DNA from: Trissonchulus latispiculum | Taxonomy: Eukaryota; Nematoda; Enoplea; Enoplida; Ironidae | Direction of reading: 5' to 3' | Length of the DNA stretch: 64,000 nt | NCBI GenBank assembly: GCA_030248195.1 | Contig: JASAND010018359.1 | Coordinates: 1 to 64,000, forward strand | Shown: piece by piece, positions 21,270 to 32,171 of the stretch | How the letters are laid out: every line of letters starts with the position of its first letter | How positions within the stretch are numbered: position 1 is the first letter of the stretch | The notes under the pieces: model-generated | Told to the model about the DNA's origin: nothing | What the model saw: the letters and a program-made list of their open reading frames with translations, nothing else | Databases searched by the model: none | Made by a program: the position numbers and the translations under genes

Positions 21270-22375
21270 ATTTTCTAGAAATGGGCTTCGTGTGGACCCC
21301 CTCCCCCAACCCTTCCCCCCAAAATTTTTTATTTTTTATGCCAAAAATCGCATTTTCAGCCGTTTCTAATGATAAAAACATCTAACCATAAAGTAATTTT
21401 AACATTAGACAGTGGTTTCAAACTCAAAAACTTGATTGCCAACATGATTGCCAACACAACAGCCAACAAGTCCAAAATAAGGACAATATTGAGTCATAAG
21501 ATCCATAATACAGTTAAAAACGTGTATTTCCCATAATAATAAACAGTTTAAGCCGAAAATTTGGACATTTTTGAAAATTTTTTCAAAATTTACCCAAAAA
21601 ATACCCAATTTTTGGCCATTTTTCGCGCCTTCGGCGCGACTACCCCCCTCCCCCAGTTATGGGGGGACGTCCCCCCCCAACCCCCCCACCTTACACCTAT
21701 GGGACCCCCCCCCCCTGTAAAAAATATATATACCCTGGAGCAACTCGGTGTAATCTATTCTGCAGCTGAGCTATAGCTTAGGGTTAACTTAGGCCGTTGC
21801 ATCAACTTAGATCTTGTCCAGAATAACAAACCCTAAGCTTCAGCGAAACAAGTGTGATCAAGCGTGGCAGTTATAGTGCAGTAGAAAATTTTCAAGAAAA
21901 TTGGGGGGTAACCCACCCCAGCCATTTTTACAATAACAAACCCCCCAAAAATTTTTGGGAGCCCCCCCGCATCATCCCCAACTGAGGGGGGGGGGGGTAG
22001 TCGCGCGAAAAATTGACCAAAAATTGGGCATTTTTAGGGTATATATATAAATTCTGCAAAATTTTTCAAAGTCCAGATTTTTGGCTTAAAGTGCTTATTA
22101 TTGCGAGAAATACAAGTTTTTAACGGTTTTATGGACTTTCTGGCTCAATATTAAGCTTATTTTAGGTAAAATCTGCTTATCTAAATCGTAATCGTAATCT
22201 TAAATTCGGTAAAAAATAAAAATATGATAAAATCGCTTTAAAACTGTGCAAAAACGCCTAAAACGTTAAATACAAGCCTTATTTTGATGAGAAAAGGGCT
22301 AAATTACAGAAAATTTTGCATTTTTTGGCCATTTTTCGAAATTTCTGAGGTCCAAATTCTGGGGGGGGGGGGTTG
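21270..22375. repeat. G-run repeat block
   Basis: No gene. It holds at least two inverted members of the G-run family carrying GCGCCTTCGGCGCGACTA (about 21,630) and TAGTCGCGCG (about 22,000), with TTTAAGCC/AATAAAC words. The block is conserved in the right arm at about 48,520-49,640, inverted, with different G-run lengths and a 26-A run at 48,760-48,785. Confidence 0.5.
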
Positions 22376-22383
22376 GGTGGGGG

Positions 22384-23432
22384 CAGTGGCGGATCCGGGG
22401 GGGGGGCCAGGGGGCCCGGAGGCCCCCCCTTTGCGATTTGGGCCCCCTCCTTTGACATTCCGGGCCACCCATAGAAAATTTTTTCAGCTGTTTATATGCA
22501 TATTTTGAGTGAAAATTCAGCAAAATTTCACAAATTTTTAAAAAATTTCGCCTGCGGCGCACTTGTATATATATACTTCTGTGCTGCTTTATTATTACGT
22601 ACCCAGTTCTGTAAAAGAACTTCTATCTCTTAAAGTGTCTTCTATTTTGTTTCCTTTCCTGTTTTGTAAGTATATAATTGTACTCAACGCCTTCAGTTTA
22701 TTTTATGACTATATACCGGGTGATATACGGGCATTTACAAATTTTATTTTGCTTTCATAGCGTATATATAAATGGGCAATGCAAGATTGATAATTGGCAG
22801 CTTCTTAAAGTGCTCTAGAATAAATCGTGGAAGTGAAAAATTCTGAAAAGCATCCAATTCCCGTTTTGGTTTTCCACTGATCGATTATATAACTCAATAA
22901 CTCATTTTTTTAAACATTTGAATTACTGAATTTTCCACTATTTCAAAAAATTCTTCAACTTCTGGAGGGCAGACCCCCCGTTTTCCACATTATCTTTGTT
23001 GCCCTCGTAACTTGTCCTCTTTATTGCCACCATTCCTTGTATATATATATACTATTTTACTGCAAGTTTTTCATTTCGTAAGTTACTATATATATGTATA
23101 TACGTATACATCTCCATTTTATTTATTTAATCTTTTCAAAAGTTTGCATGACGGATTTTTTCCAATTTCAAAAAATTCTTCAACTTCAACCCCCCGTGTG
23201 CTTCTTGTGTAAATTCTTCATGGTTTGCTTCACTCACGCGATTGTTGTTTCGCTGTTCCAATTTGGCAAGTGAACTAACCTTTCCATACACAATATTAAT
23301 TTTCTTGTAAAAATGTTTTGTTCCTGGAAAAGAAAATTTTTACCCCCCCCCCCCCCCCGGAAAATTTGGTTACCCCCCTTTTCAAAATTTTTAGCGGAGC
23401 CCCCCCTTTTCAAAATCCTGGATCCGCCACTG
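22384..23432. mobile_element. Non-autonomous hAT element, 1,049 bp (8-bp TSD GGTGGGGG)
   Basis: The ends CAGTGGCGGATCC and GGATCCGCCACTG are perfect inverted repeats of the type widespread in animal hAT elements. The flanks GGTGGGGG (22,376-22,383 and 23,433-23,440) are an exact 8-bp duplication. No transposase is encoded. It inserted into a G-run, and the right-arm copy (47,443-48,512) keeps the same duplication. Confidence 0.85.
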
Positions 23433-23450
23433 GGTGGGGGCATAGGTGTA

Positions 23451-25831
23451 TAGCCATGGGGGGAAAAACCTACATTTTCGATTTTTGGCTGCGAATTTTT
23501 TATTATAAGGGTTATCTGAGCACTTTATATATCATCGTACTTGGCGTACTTAGAACTTTCTTTTAAGCCTATTTGCACTTCTCTAGGTTGTACCGTTAGA
23601 GCGGTATAATGCAAAACGTAGCGGGGGGAAAAACCCAAATGGGGGGAAAATAAACCCACCCCTCACAGGTCTTAAAATTTGGTCTATCGCAATTCTGACA
23701 CTTCCAGTGTAAAATTCAACCCTTTTTTTAGTTAGTATGAACCAAAAAAACCCGATCTAAGTAGCTTTTTTGAGATCTCATGTGCCGATTGAAAATGCTG
23801 CATCAACTGGCCAGGTTTCATAAAGTTTAACACATAAACATAGGTCAAATTTTTGAAAAATACAAAAATGATGTAATTTGATAAGACTTATTATTCTATC
23901 GTGTAGAGATGGTTTTACGTAGAATTGGCTGTTAAAATCCACAATTTTAGCTACCTGTATTGGGTCCTCCAGCTGCTAAATAGCACTTTTTTTAAGGGTT
24001 TTAGCCCCTAGCGTAGCTAGCCAGGTAAGCAAAATTGTCCAAATCTGACCATATGATGACGCAGCGTGCTCGATAAGTGCCTGCGCCATTCTAATGTTTC
24101 CGTGTTGAGTTGTTAAAAAAATTTTCAAAAGAATTTGGGTGGGTTTTTTTCCCCCCAAAGTGGGTTTTCCCGCCCGTTTGGCAATGTGTTGACTAACTGT
24201 ACAGCGGATCGGTCTAATTTTGGTGTATGCAAAGAGAAGAGTTGCCATCATTGCAGATATTTTGCAAAACTTTTCTATGCCAACCCAGTCAAAGTTACAT
24301 CGGTCCAAACTTTTGGTCAATTTTTGGATGGTTGAACCAAAAAATAGTTGTCATTTTTCAAAATGTCATAAAATAAGCAGAAGTGAACCAAATGACTTGA
24401 TCTTTGCGTACATAGATTAGCAAAATATCGCGCTTCCTGCTGCTACGTTTTGGAGCTCATATCTCAACCCATGACGGTGAGGCGGTGCCGGTTTCCCCCC
24501 CCCCCCAAAAAGGGGGGTGGTTTTTTTCACCCCATGGCTATAAGGTGGGGGCGTTGGGGGGGGGGTAGCTCCCAGCCCTTTTTTCAACCCTCCCCCAAAA
24601 CATTGGGGGTAGTCGCCGCCGACGGCGCGAAAATTGGCAAATTTTGGGTAGTTTGGGGTAGAATTTGCAAAAATTTTCAAAAGGGGCAGGGATTGGCTTA
24701 AAAGTGCTTATTATTGCGAGAAGATATATATGAGCCATGGGGTGAAAAAAAACCCACCGCATTTTTGGGGGGAAAAAAACCCACCCGCCTCCTGGGTCAC
24801 GGGTTGGAGCTAGGAGCTCCAAAACATACTCAGCAGAAAGCGCGACTCTTTCTAACCTATGTGTGCAAAGACCGTGTCATTTGGTTCACTCATGCTCATT
24901 TTATGACATTGTTTAAAATGATACTACTTTTCGGTCCAACCTTCCAAAAATTTGGCAAAAGTTTGGACCGATGCAACTTTTGACTGGGTTGGGCTAGAAA
25001 AGTTTTGCAAATATCTGCAAATACGGCAAGTCTTCCTCTTTGCACACAGCAAAAATTAGACTGATCCGATGCCCCGTTAGACTGGCACATTGCCAAACGT
25101 GGCGGGGAAAAAACCTCCACTTTGGGGAAAAAAACCCATCCAAATTTTTTTGAAAAATTTTTTACCAGCTCAACTGGGAAACAATTCGGGACTGTAGTAC
25201 GATATTATCGAGGACGCCAGGTCACCTTATGCTGTCAGATTTTGGACAATTTTTGAATACTTGGGTAGCTAGAGGCATAAAAACCCTAAAAGTGCACTTT
25301 CTGCTGCTGGAAGTTAACCCAGCAGAGGCTCCTAATTGTGACTTAGTCACTTGAACGAAAAAAAACCATTCTCACACGTTAGAATAATAAGTTTTTATCA
25401 AATTACATCGTTTTTAGCATTTTTCAAAAATTGCCCTATGTTTATGTGTTAAACATGAAACTTGTCCATTTGATGCTGCATTTTCAATGGCACATGAGAT
25501 CTCAAAAAAGCTACTGGTCGGTTTTGAGCTCTCCTTTAATAAAAGAGTTAGATTTTACACAGGAAGTGTCAGAATCGCGCTACGACAATTTTTAGGACAT
25601 GAGGGGTGGGTTTATTTTCCCCCATTTGGGTTTTTTCCCCATTGGGTTTTTTCCCCGCTACGTTTTGCATTATACTGCATCTAACGGTACAACCTAGAGA
25701 AGTGCAAATGGGCTTAAAAGAAAGTTCTAAGTACGCCAAGTACGATGGTATATAGAGTTCTCAGCTAGCCCTTATAACAAAAAAGTTCCAGCCAAAATCC
25801 GAAAAAGTGGGTTTTTCCCCCCCCATGGCTA
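23451..25831. mobile_element. TA-flanked foldback element, 2.4 kb
   Basis: The terminal repeat TAGCCATGGGGGGAAAAACC is matched inverted at the far end, and the inverted arms extend for over 1 kb with diverged loops. TA lies on both sides (23,449-23,450; 25,832-25,833), consistent with Tc1/mariner-type insertion. The centre (about 24,540-24,730) holds a nested G-run repeat. GGGGAAAAAACCCACC words recur throughout. The right-arm copy is 45,022-47,424. Confidence 0.68.
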
Positions 25832-25844
25832 TACACGTTTTGAC

Positions 25845-27060
25845 CTGTATTATGGACTTTCTTACTCAATATTGACCTTATTTTGGACATAGAAACATGT
25901 TGGCAAACAAGTTTGCGAGTTTAAAACTACTGCCTAATGATAAAATTACTTCATGGTTGAATGTTTTTTGAAATTAGAAACGGCTGAAAATGCTATTTTT
26001 GACATAAAAATAGAAAACTTTCCCAGAAACTTCCCAAGATTTACCCCCCCCCCCCCACCGAGCCCCGACCCTAAGTTCCAGGGAAACTATGTTTAAAACC
26101 CCTGTCTAATGTCAAAATTACTTCATAGTTGAATGCTTTTTGGCATTAGCAATGGCTGAAAATGCGATTTTTGACATAAAAATAGAAAACTTTTTTGGGG
26201 GAGGTTTGGGGGGGGGTCGTGTGGGGGGGCTTGGGGGGATCTAAAAAGGGGGCCCCCCAAAATTCCGACGAAAATGCGACGTTTGGCATAGAAATAGAAA
26301 GTTTTGTAGGGGATTGGGGTGGGTGTGGGGGTGTCCGGTACAGGGGCGTGGGTAGGGGGGTCTTCAGGTTCAGAGGGACCCTCCAAAAAAGTTGTGGGGG
26401 GAGCTGTGCTTCCCCAGATTTTTAGATTTTGCTCCCCCGCCCCCACAGATTTTGCTAACCCCCCCCCCAGATTTTTGGCCGAAAACTGGCAAGAGAAAAT
26501 TTAGGGGGTTTTGGGCAAGTTTCGGCGGCGCTCTCCGTCCCTCCTCCGTCGGAATCCCCTCCCCCAGAGTTTTGCCCAGCCACACCTGGAACTGGAACAC
26601 CATAGTTTCCTTTGGGGGGGGGGGTATCCCCCCAAAATTTTTGACCAATTTTACCCCCCCCCCCCAGAATTTTTGACTTGCCCCCCCCCAACTTCCGCCA
26701 ACCCCCCCCCCAACCCCCCCCCCCCCCAGCGATTTTCGGGCCCAAAAAGTTAGCTAAATTTGGCCGAAAAATGGTCATTTTTTGAAAAATTTTTGTAAAA
26801 TTTTGACTTAAAATCGCTTTAAAACGGTGCAAAAACGCCAAAAACGATAAAAACAAGCCTTGTGTTGACGAAAAAAGAGTTAAAATACAGAAAATTTTGC
26901 GTTTTTAGGCCATTTTTCGAAATTTCTGAGGTCCGAATTCTGGGGGGGCGGTTGGGGGGGGGTACCCCCCATCACATTTCTTGGGTCGACCACCAACCAC
27001 CCAAGATTTACCCCCCCCCAGACCCAAAGTTCCAGGGAAACTATGTGGAACACAATGCTT
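25845..27060. repeat. G/C-run repeat block with fragments of several MITEs
   Basis: No gene. It contains repeated TTTTTGACATAAAAATAGAAAAC words and many G or C runs. It corresponds to 44,211-45,020 in the right arm, except that left positions about 26,656-27,765 are missing there. Frames across the block read as Gly- or Pro-rich protein and are not credible. Confidence 0.5.
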
Positions 27061-27562
27061 TTTTCAAATAGTAAAATATTTTTTATATTAATGAAAACAG
27101 TGACACGATATAATAAGCTACCAGCTAGCTAAGTTGTCTTTTAGTTCAACTGTGACATCCATCTTCTCTTCTCTTCATTTTGATTAATTTATATAGTTCG
27201 TGATAAGTTGATAGCAGATTGGCATGCCACCGTTTTAGAAAAATTTTAACAACGACATTACGGTCTTCCAGAGTTGCCATTTTACTTGTAAACTAAAAAA
27301 GGACATAAGCGTGTGTGTTTAGTTTTTTCTGTATTCGTTTCAATTTCATGAAATTTTTGACCATTTGTAATGGAATTAGTTAAACGAAAAGTCAAGTTTT
27401 GAGGAATTAACCCAAAAAGAAGGATTTGATCAATTGCCATCTGGAAAGGTTAAAGAAGATTTCAGAAAATGGCTCAAGTTGACGATTTTATGATTATATC
27501 ATGTATGAATGAACGTCCAAGCTGTGTTTATACCTATATGTAGTTAAGAACAGGGTTGCCAA

Positions 27563-27765
27563 CATACGTGTGCTGGGGGGGGGGGGGGGGGGTTGGGGGG
27601 GGTTTTCACCCCCCCAGACCTGAGCTCCCCCCCCAGATGGGTCCCTCACCCCCCCCCCCAGAATCCGGATTTTTCCGGTAAAAAACCGGAAAAATCCGGT
27701 TTTTCGGCGGCCTACGGCCGCCCTTCACCCCCCCCCCCCAGAACTTCCCCTTCTGCACATGTCTG
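27563..27765. mobile_element. 203-bp hAT-like MITE (8-bp TSD GTTGCCAA)
   Basis: The ends CATACGTGTGC and GCACATGTCTG are imperfect inverted repeats. GTTGCCAA flanks exactly on both sides (27,555-27,562 and 27,766-27,773). The interior is G/C runs around the CCGGATTTTTCCGG hairpin. The right arm has a single GTTGCCAA-equivalent at its deletion edge. Confidence 0.65.
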
Positions 27766-27773
27766 GTTGCCAA

Positions 27774-30657
27774 TCTCTAAAATATAATTAACTCCTCACA
27801 AAACAAAGGGGAAGATTAGTTAAATTCACATTATAAGGTCAGGAGTGCTACTAATACTGAGAGAACAACCTTACAAATCAACACACATACTAAAATTGGA
27901 TAGGTAATCAGAAATCCGTAATAGAAATCCTCTAGAATTACCCCTTTATGAAAAGCGGGTGCCTTTTCTTTCAAATCTCATTATCCCTGTTTTAAGCAGT
28001 TAATAAAAGAAATCCCAAGTATCTGTGCATAATGAAAAGCTGGTGCCTTTTCATTAGAATCTGTTATCAAGCAGTTAATAGCCTATTGTCAATTATCCAG
28101 AAACAGAAAGGAAAAGTCTCAAAGTGATCAAAGAAAGCGTTTAATTTCTCTTTAACAGCAAGCAACAATTTCAGTTTAGTAACAAACATTATCATGAGAA
28201 GATGGTTCATTAATATAAAGTAGCTAGTATGTATGATTGGTATTAATCAGCAGTAATATGTAGCTAAATGTGCGTACGTAATTATATTTAAGCGTACGTA
28301 GTTGTATTTAGTGTCGTTTAGCTTTTTCTCCATTTCTGATGTTAGTTAGGTTAAATTAGTAATAATATGAGTTAATTAGCGTTAATTGAGGTTAATTAGT
28401 GTTAATTAGGTAACAATTACGCAATGGTCGAAATTTTACATGGAAACATGACTTAGGCTTAATCGAAAGGCAATTCTTCTCTGATTCCAAAAATGTAAAT
28501 TTTATCTTCTAACTCCCAAAATTGGGAAAGTTATGATCGAAAATGTTTTAGTAAAATGTTTTCTATATCGTAATTCCGGTCTCTTTAAAAGGTTTATATT
28601 AACTTAAGACTTGCACAACCTTTGTGTTAAGTCCAGCCCCATTGTCTGGGAAGTTGTCTACCTCCCAGACACCGTAGTAGTAAGCCTTTACTACTACGGC
28701 CATTCATCCCTCCCTTTCACGTCCTCACCTGAACTTTAGGCTGGCCTCAGTCCAGCAGAAGAATTGCCTCTCGAAAAGAGAGTTAGTACACACTTTTTCC
28801 CAATTTCTATGGTTTGGAGGGGGCCTAATTGTCCCAAAAATAAATTAAACTAATAAGAAAGAAACTAAACTTAGGTAGTTAAGTACGTAGAATTCGTTAA
28901 ACTAGTTTTTATTTAGTTAGAAAATACGTAGAAATAACTATGTGCGCATTTTTTCATCTTTTTGTCTTTTATTTGTCTCTTTGTCCTCGGTCAAGTGAGG
29001 ACAAGGAGTTTCCAGCAACACGAAACAATTGTTGCTAAGACTAATGGCCAGCGTCCCTTGTTTTCGTTCAGTTCAAAAGTTCAGGTTAAATTTAAAAGTG
29101 AGGGGTCGAAAACAAAGGAATAATAAACTATTAATAACTACAATAAAGTAATTTTTCTTGTTCAACTTAACTTATTGGGATCTTACTTGTTTTGTATAGG
29201 TCCAGATTGGCCAAAATGTCGCAATATTCTGTCAATTTTTGGGCAAGTTAAGATCACATTTTAGTCGCCTGTCGCTTTGGTTACGTTTACGTGTAAACCC
29301 AAAATTTCATAAAATTCGCCCAAGTTTTGTCCCCGAAATTTATCAAAACGTTGGTCAGTTGGGGGCAATATTTCGCCATTATCATTAATCTGAGCTCCCA
29401 ACTGAATTATAGGCCAAAAAGAGACTGGAGCTTTCTGTGTAACAGATAGGAAGCTTCTAAGTTTCTGGAAACTTCTAGAAGCTTTCCTCCAAAACTAAAG
29501 GAACCGCCCTAATTACAAGCTGTCAACGACCTGTCAGCGAGCTGTCCGCTCGCTGCAAACTTGCAGAATTCCAGTCAGTGTTCAATTAGGTACGGCCGAA
29601 AGCGGCCGCTAAAATGCCCCCTACTCCCCTGTGTACTGCTTCTCGTGTCACTGGTGTGAAAATAGCAGTACACACCCCACAAAATCACATAAAATATAGG
29701 GATCTCTCTGGCCCTTGGGCCAGAGAGGAAAACTGAGCAATATAAACCCGAACACTACAACTTGAGCGGCCAAATGGACCTTCTATGTCCGGCCTGGAAT
29801 TGCCAATAGGATAAAAAATTAGGAATTACGATTGTGATCCTTTTTGGCCAATTTTTCATGTTATTGTATTTTGGCCGATTGGCCCCTTTTTCTGCGTTTT
29901 AAGGCCAAATGGCCCTCGTTTTCTGAATCCAAATCACGGCCAGGAGACCAGCAGTTTTTGAACTTTCGGGCATTTAAGCCCCGATTTTCTATTATCTTCG
30001 GCCTTGTGGCCAATGTTAAGTTATCTAGCATGTTGGGCTTTCGAGCCAGTTTTAGTTCCTTTTACCGTTATTATTTTATTGAAACGTTGAGCGTTTGTCA
30101 AATTGAATACTTTCCAAATAATTCCATAATTTAGGAGTGCGTGCTAACTTCACAAAATATCTATCTTTAGTGCATGCTATCTTCACATAATACTCCCTCT
30201 TTTCCCCCGGGCGGCCTCGGACGGGTTTTTTACCGGTTAGAAAAAGCTAAAAAGGAGTTAACACAGGTATGCTACGTACTAATAAGGTAAAACGTTTTTT
30301 AAAAAGGCTACGTAAAAGTAAAATATTTTTGATGCACATGCATCGGACCTCGGTCAAGCAAACACATTCTCGACATGCTGACCGGACTACGGTAAAACTA
30401 CTCAAACTTAATTGAGACTACTTTTCTACTTTTTGACAACTACCTTTGACAACAACGATTACAATACAACACAACTACAGAACAACATCCTAAAGCATAA
30501 AACCGTCCGAAGCCACAGAAAAACGAAAACAACCCCAATTAGAAAAATCCACAAAAGAGAAAATATATAACGATATGATGGTAGATATGCATAGAAAGAA
30601 TGACAAATGACAATATATATTGTGCAAAACTGCAGACAAGGGAATTATGGAGAGGTA
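27774..30657. other. Hairpin-rich non-coding block, partly conserved between arms
   Basis: No gene recognised. The 27,774-29,500 part is kept in the right arm (42,481-44,210). It includes GTTAATTAG-type tandem repeats (28,339-28,420) and a cluster of stem-loops: GTCTGGGA...TCCCAGAC and CCGTAGTAGTAA...TTACTACTACGG around 28,645-28,700, and TGTCCTC...GAGGACA near 28,980. The 29,500-30,657 part is absent from the right arm and holds a perfect CTCTCTGGCCC/GGGCCAGAGAG hairpin near 29,705 plus repeated TTGGCC words. Confidence 0.45.
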
Positions 30658-30659
30658 TA

Positions 30660-32169
30660 CTAAAGTCTGACCAAAAATTCTTGGAACCGAACTGTGAGCG
30701 CTTGTCCTGAGTTAACCTTTAAAGTTAGTCTATATAAAGCATATATTTCTAGAAACCGCATGAGGATGAGAATCCGGTAAAACCATCATATCCGGTCTAT
30801 ATCCGGTTACCGGATGCCAAATTGATAAAAACGCTTCAGATTCGGAAAGATAATTATAATTAATTCATACTCTAGCATATTGGTCCTTGGCCCAAGACAT
30901 CTCCGAAAATCCGGTCACATCCAGTCTATGTCCGGTAACCGGATGTCTAGGTCATAAAAACTGTACAGCAAGATGGGTAGGTTGTACAGTTTCGCTGATT
31001 GAATTTTTAGATTCAGCGGGTCGAAATTAGTCTATATACGAAGTTTCCGGTCTGGTGCTCGGAATCGCGGATAAAAAATGTTAGTTTTTGGCACAATGAA
31101 TATTTGGGAGGCTACTTTTATTTTACCGCTATCAAAGTAATCGAATATCCGGTCGATTTCCGGTTCTGAGCTTTGAAATTTGAGATTTCATGGGCTATTA
31201 TCTCAGTATCCGGTTGGTCCGGAAGTCAAATTATTTCATTAAAACGACATTTTGTCTATCCCTAACAAGAATCAACCTCAAATTACTTCATATCTGCTGT
31301 AATTCTTTAACGATAGCGTTTTAAAAATGGTTCAAAAATAAGTTATATTGCGTGCGACAAAGCTAAGCGTATGGGATCAAATCGCATATCTGGTTTAACA
31401 ATTACACAAAACAAGCAAAATCAGCACGTTTTTAAAACGCTATCACTCAAAAATTACAGCAGATATGAAGTAATTTGAGGTTTATGCTTGTTAGGGATAG
31501 ACAAAATGTCATTTTAATGAAATAACTTGACTTCCGGACCAACCGGATACTGAGATAATAGCCCATGAAATCTCAAATTTCAAAGCTCAGAACCGGAAAT
31601 CGACCGGATATTCGATTACTTTGACACCGGTAAAATGAAAGTAGCCTCCCAAATATTCTTTGTGCCAAAAACTAAAATTTTTTATCCGCGATTTCGAGCA
31701 CCAGACCGGAAAAACCGATTTATCCGGTTTTTTTCGCACCGGATACGACCATAAATCACGCAATTTTAGTCCAAATTGGACAAAACTTCGTATATAGACT
31801 AATTTCGACCCGCTGAATCTAAAAATTCAATCAGCGAAACTGTACGACCTACCCATCTTGCTGTACAGTTTTTGTGACCTAGACATCCGGTTACCGGACA
31901 TAGACCGGATGTGACCGGATTTTCGGAGATATCTTGGGCCAAGGACCAATATGCTAGAGTATGAATTAATTATAATTATCTTTCCGAATCTGAAGCGTTT
32001 TTATCGATTTGGCATCCGGTAGCCGGATATAGACCGGATATGATGGTTTTACTGGATTCTCCTCCTCATGAGGTTTCTAGAAATATGTGCTTTATATAGA
32101 CTAACTTTAAAGGTTAACTGAGGACAAGCGCTCACAGTTCGGTTCCAAGAATTTTTGGTCAGACTTTAG
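30660..32169. mobile_element. TA-flanked foldback element, 1.5 kb, with long inverted arms
   Basis: It begins CTAAAGTCTGACCAAAAATT and ends with the exact inverse, flanked by TA at 30,658-30,659 and 32,170-32,171. Arms of about 670 and 740 bp face each other across a spacer of about 100 bp near 31,335-31,433. The right half carries an extra 60-80 bp. CCGGAT words recur. No transposase is present. Only about half of it survives in the right arm (41,990-42,480). Confidence 0.75.
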
Positions 32170-32171
32170 TA

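Noticed and set aside
23451..25831. CRISPR-like array from repeated GGGGAAAAAACCC words
   Set aside because: Spacing is irregular, orientation alternates, and the context is a eukaryotic foldback transposon.
26455..26856. Gly/Pro-rich frames across G/C-run blocks (also 12,904-13,393, 24,417-24,822, 57,286-57,588)
   Set aside because: Homopolymer G or C reads as poly-Gly or poly-Pro in any frame; these are transposon interiors.
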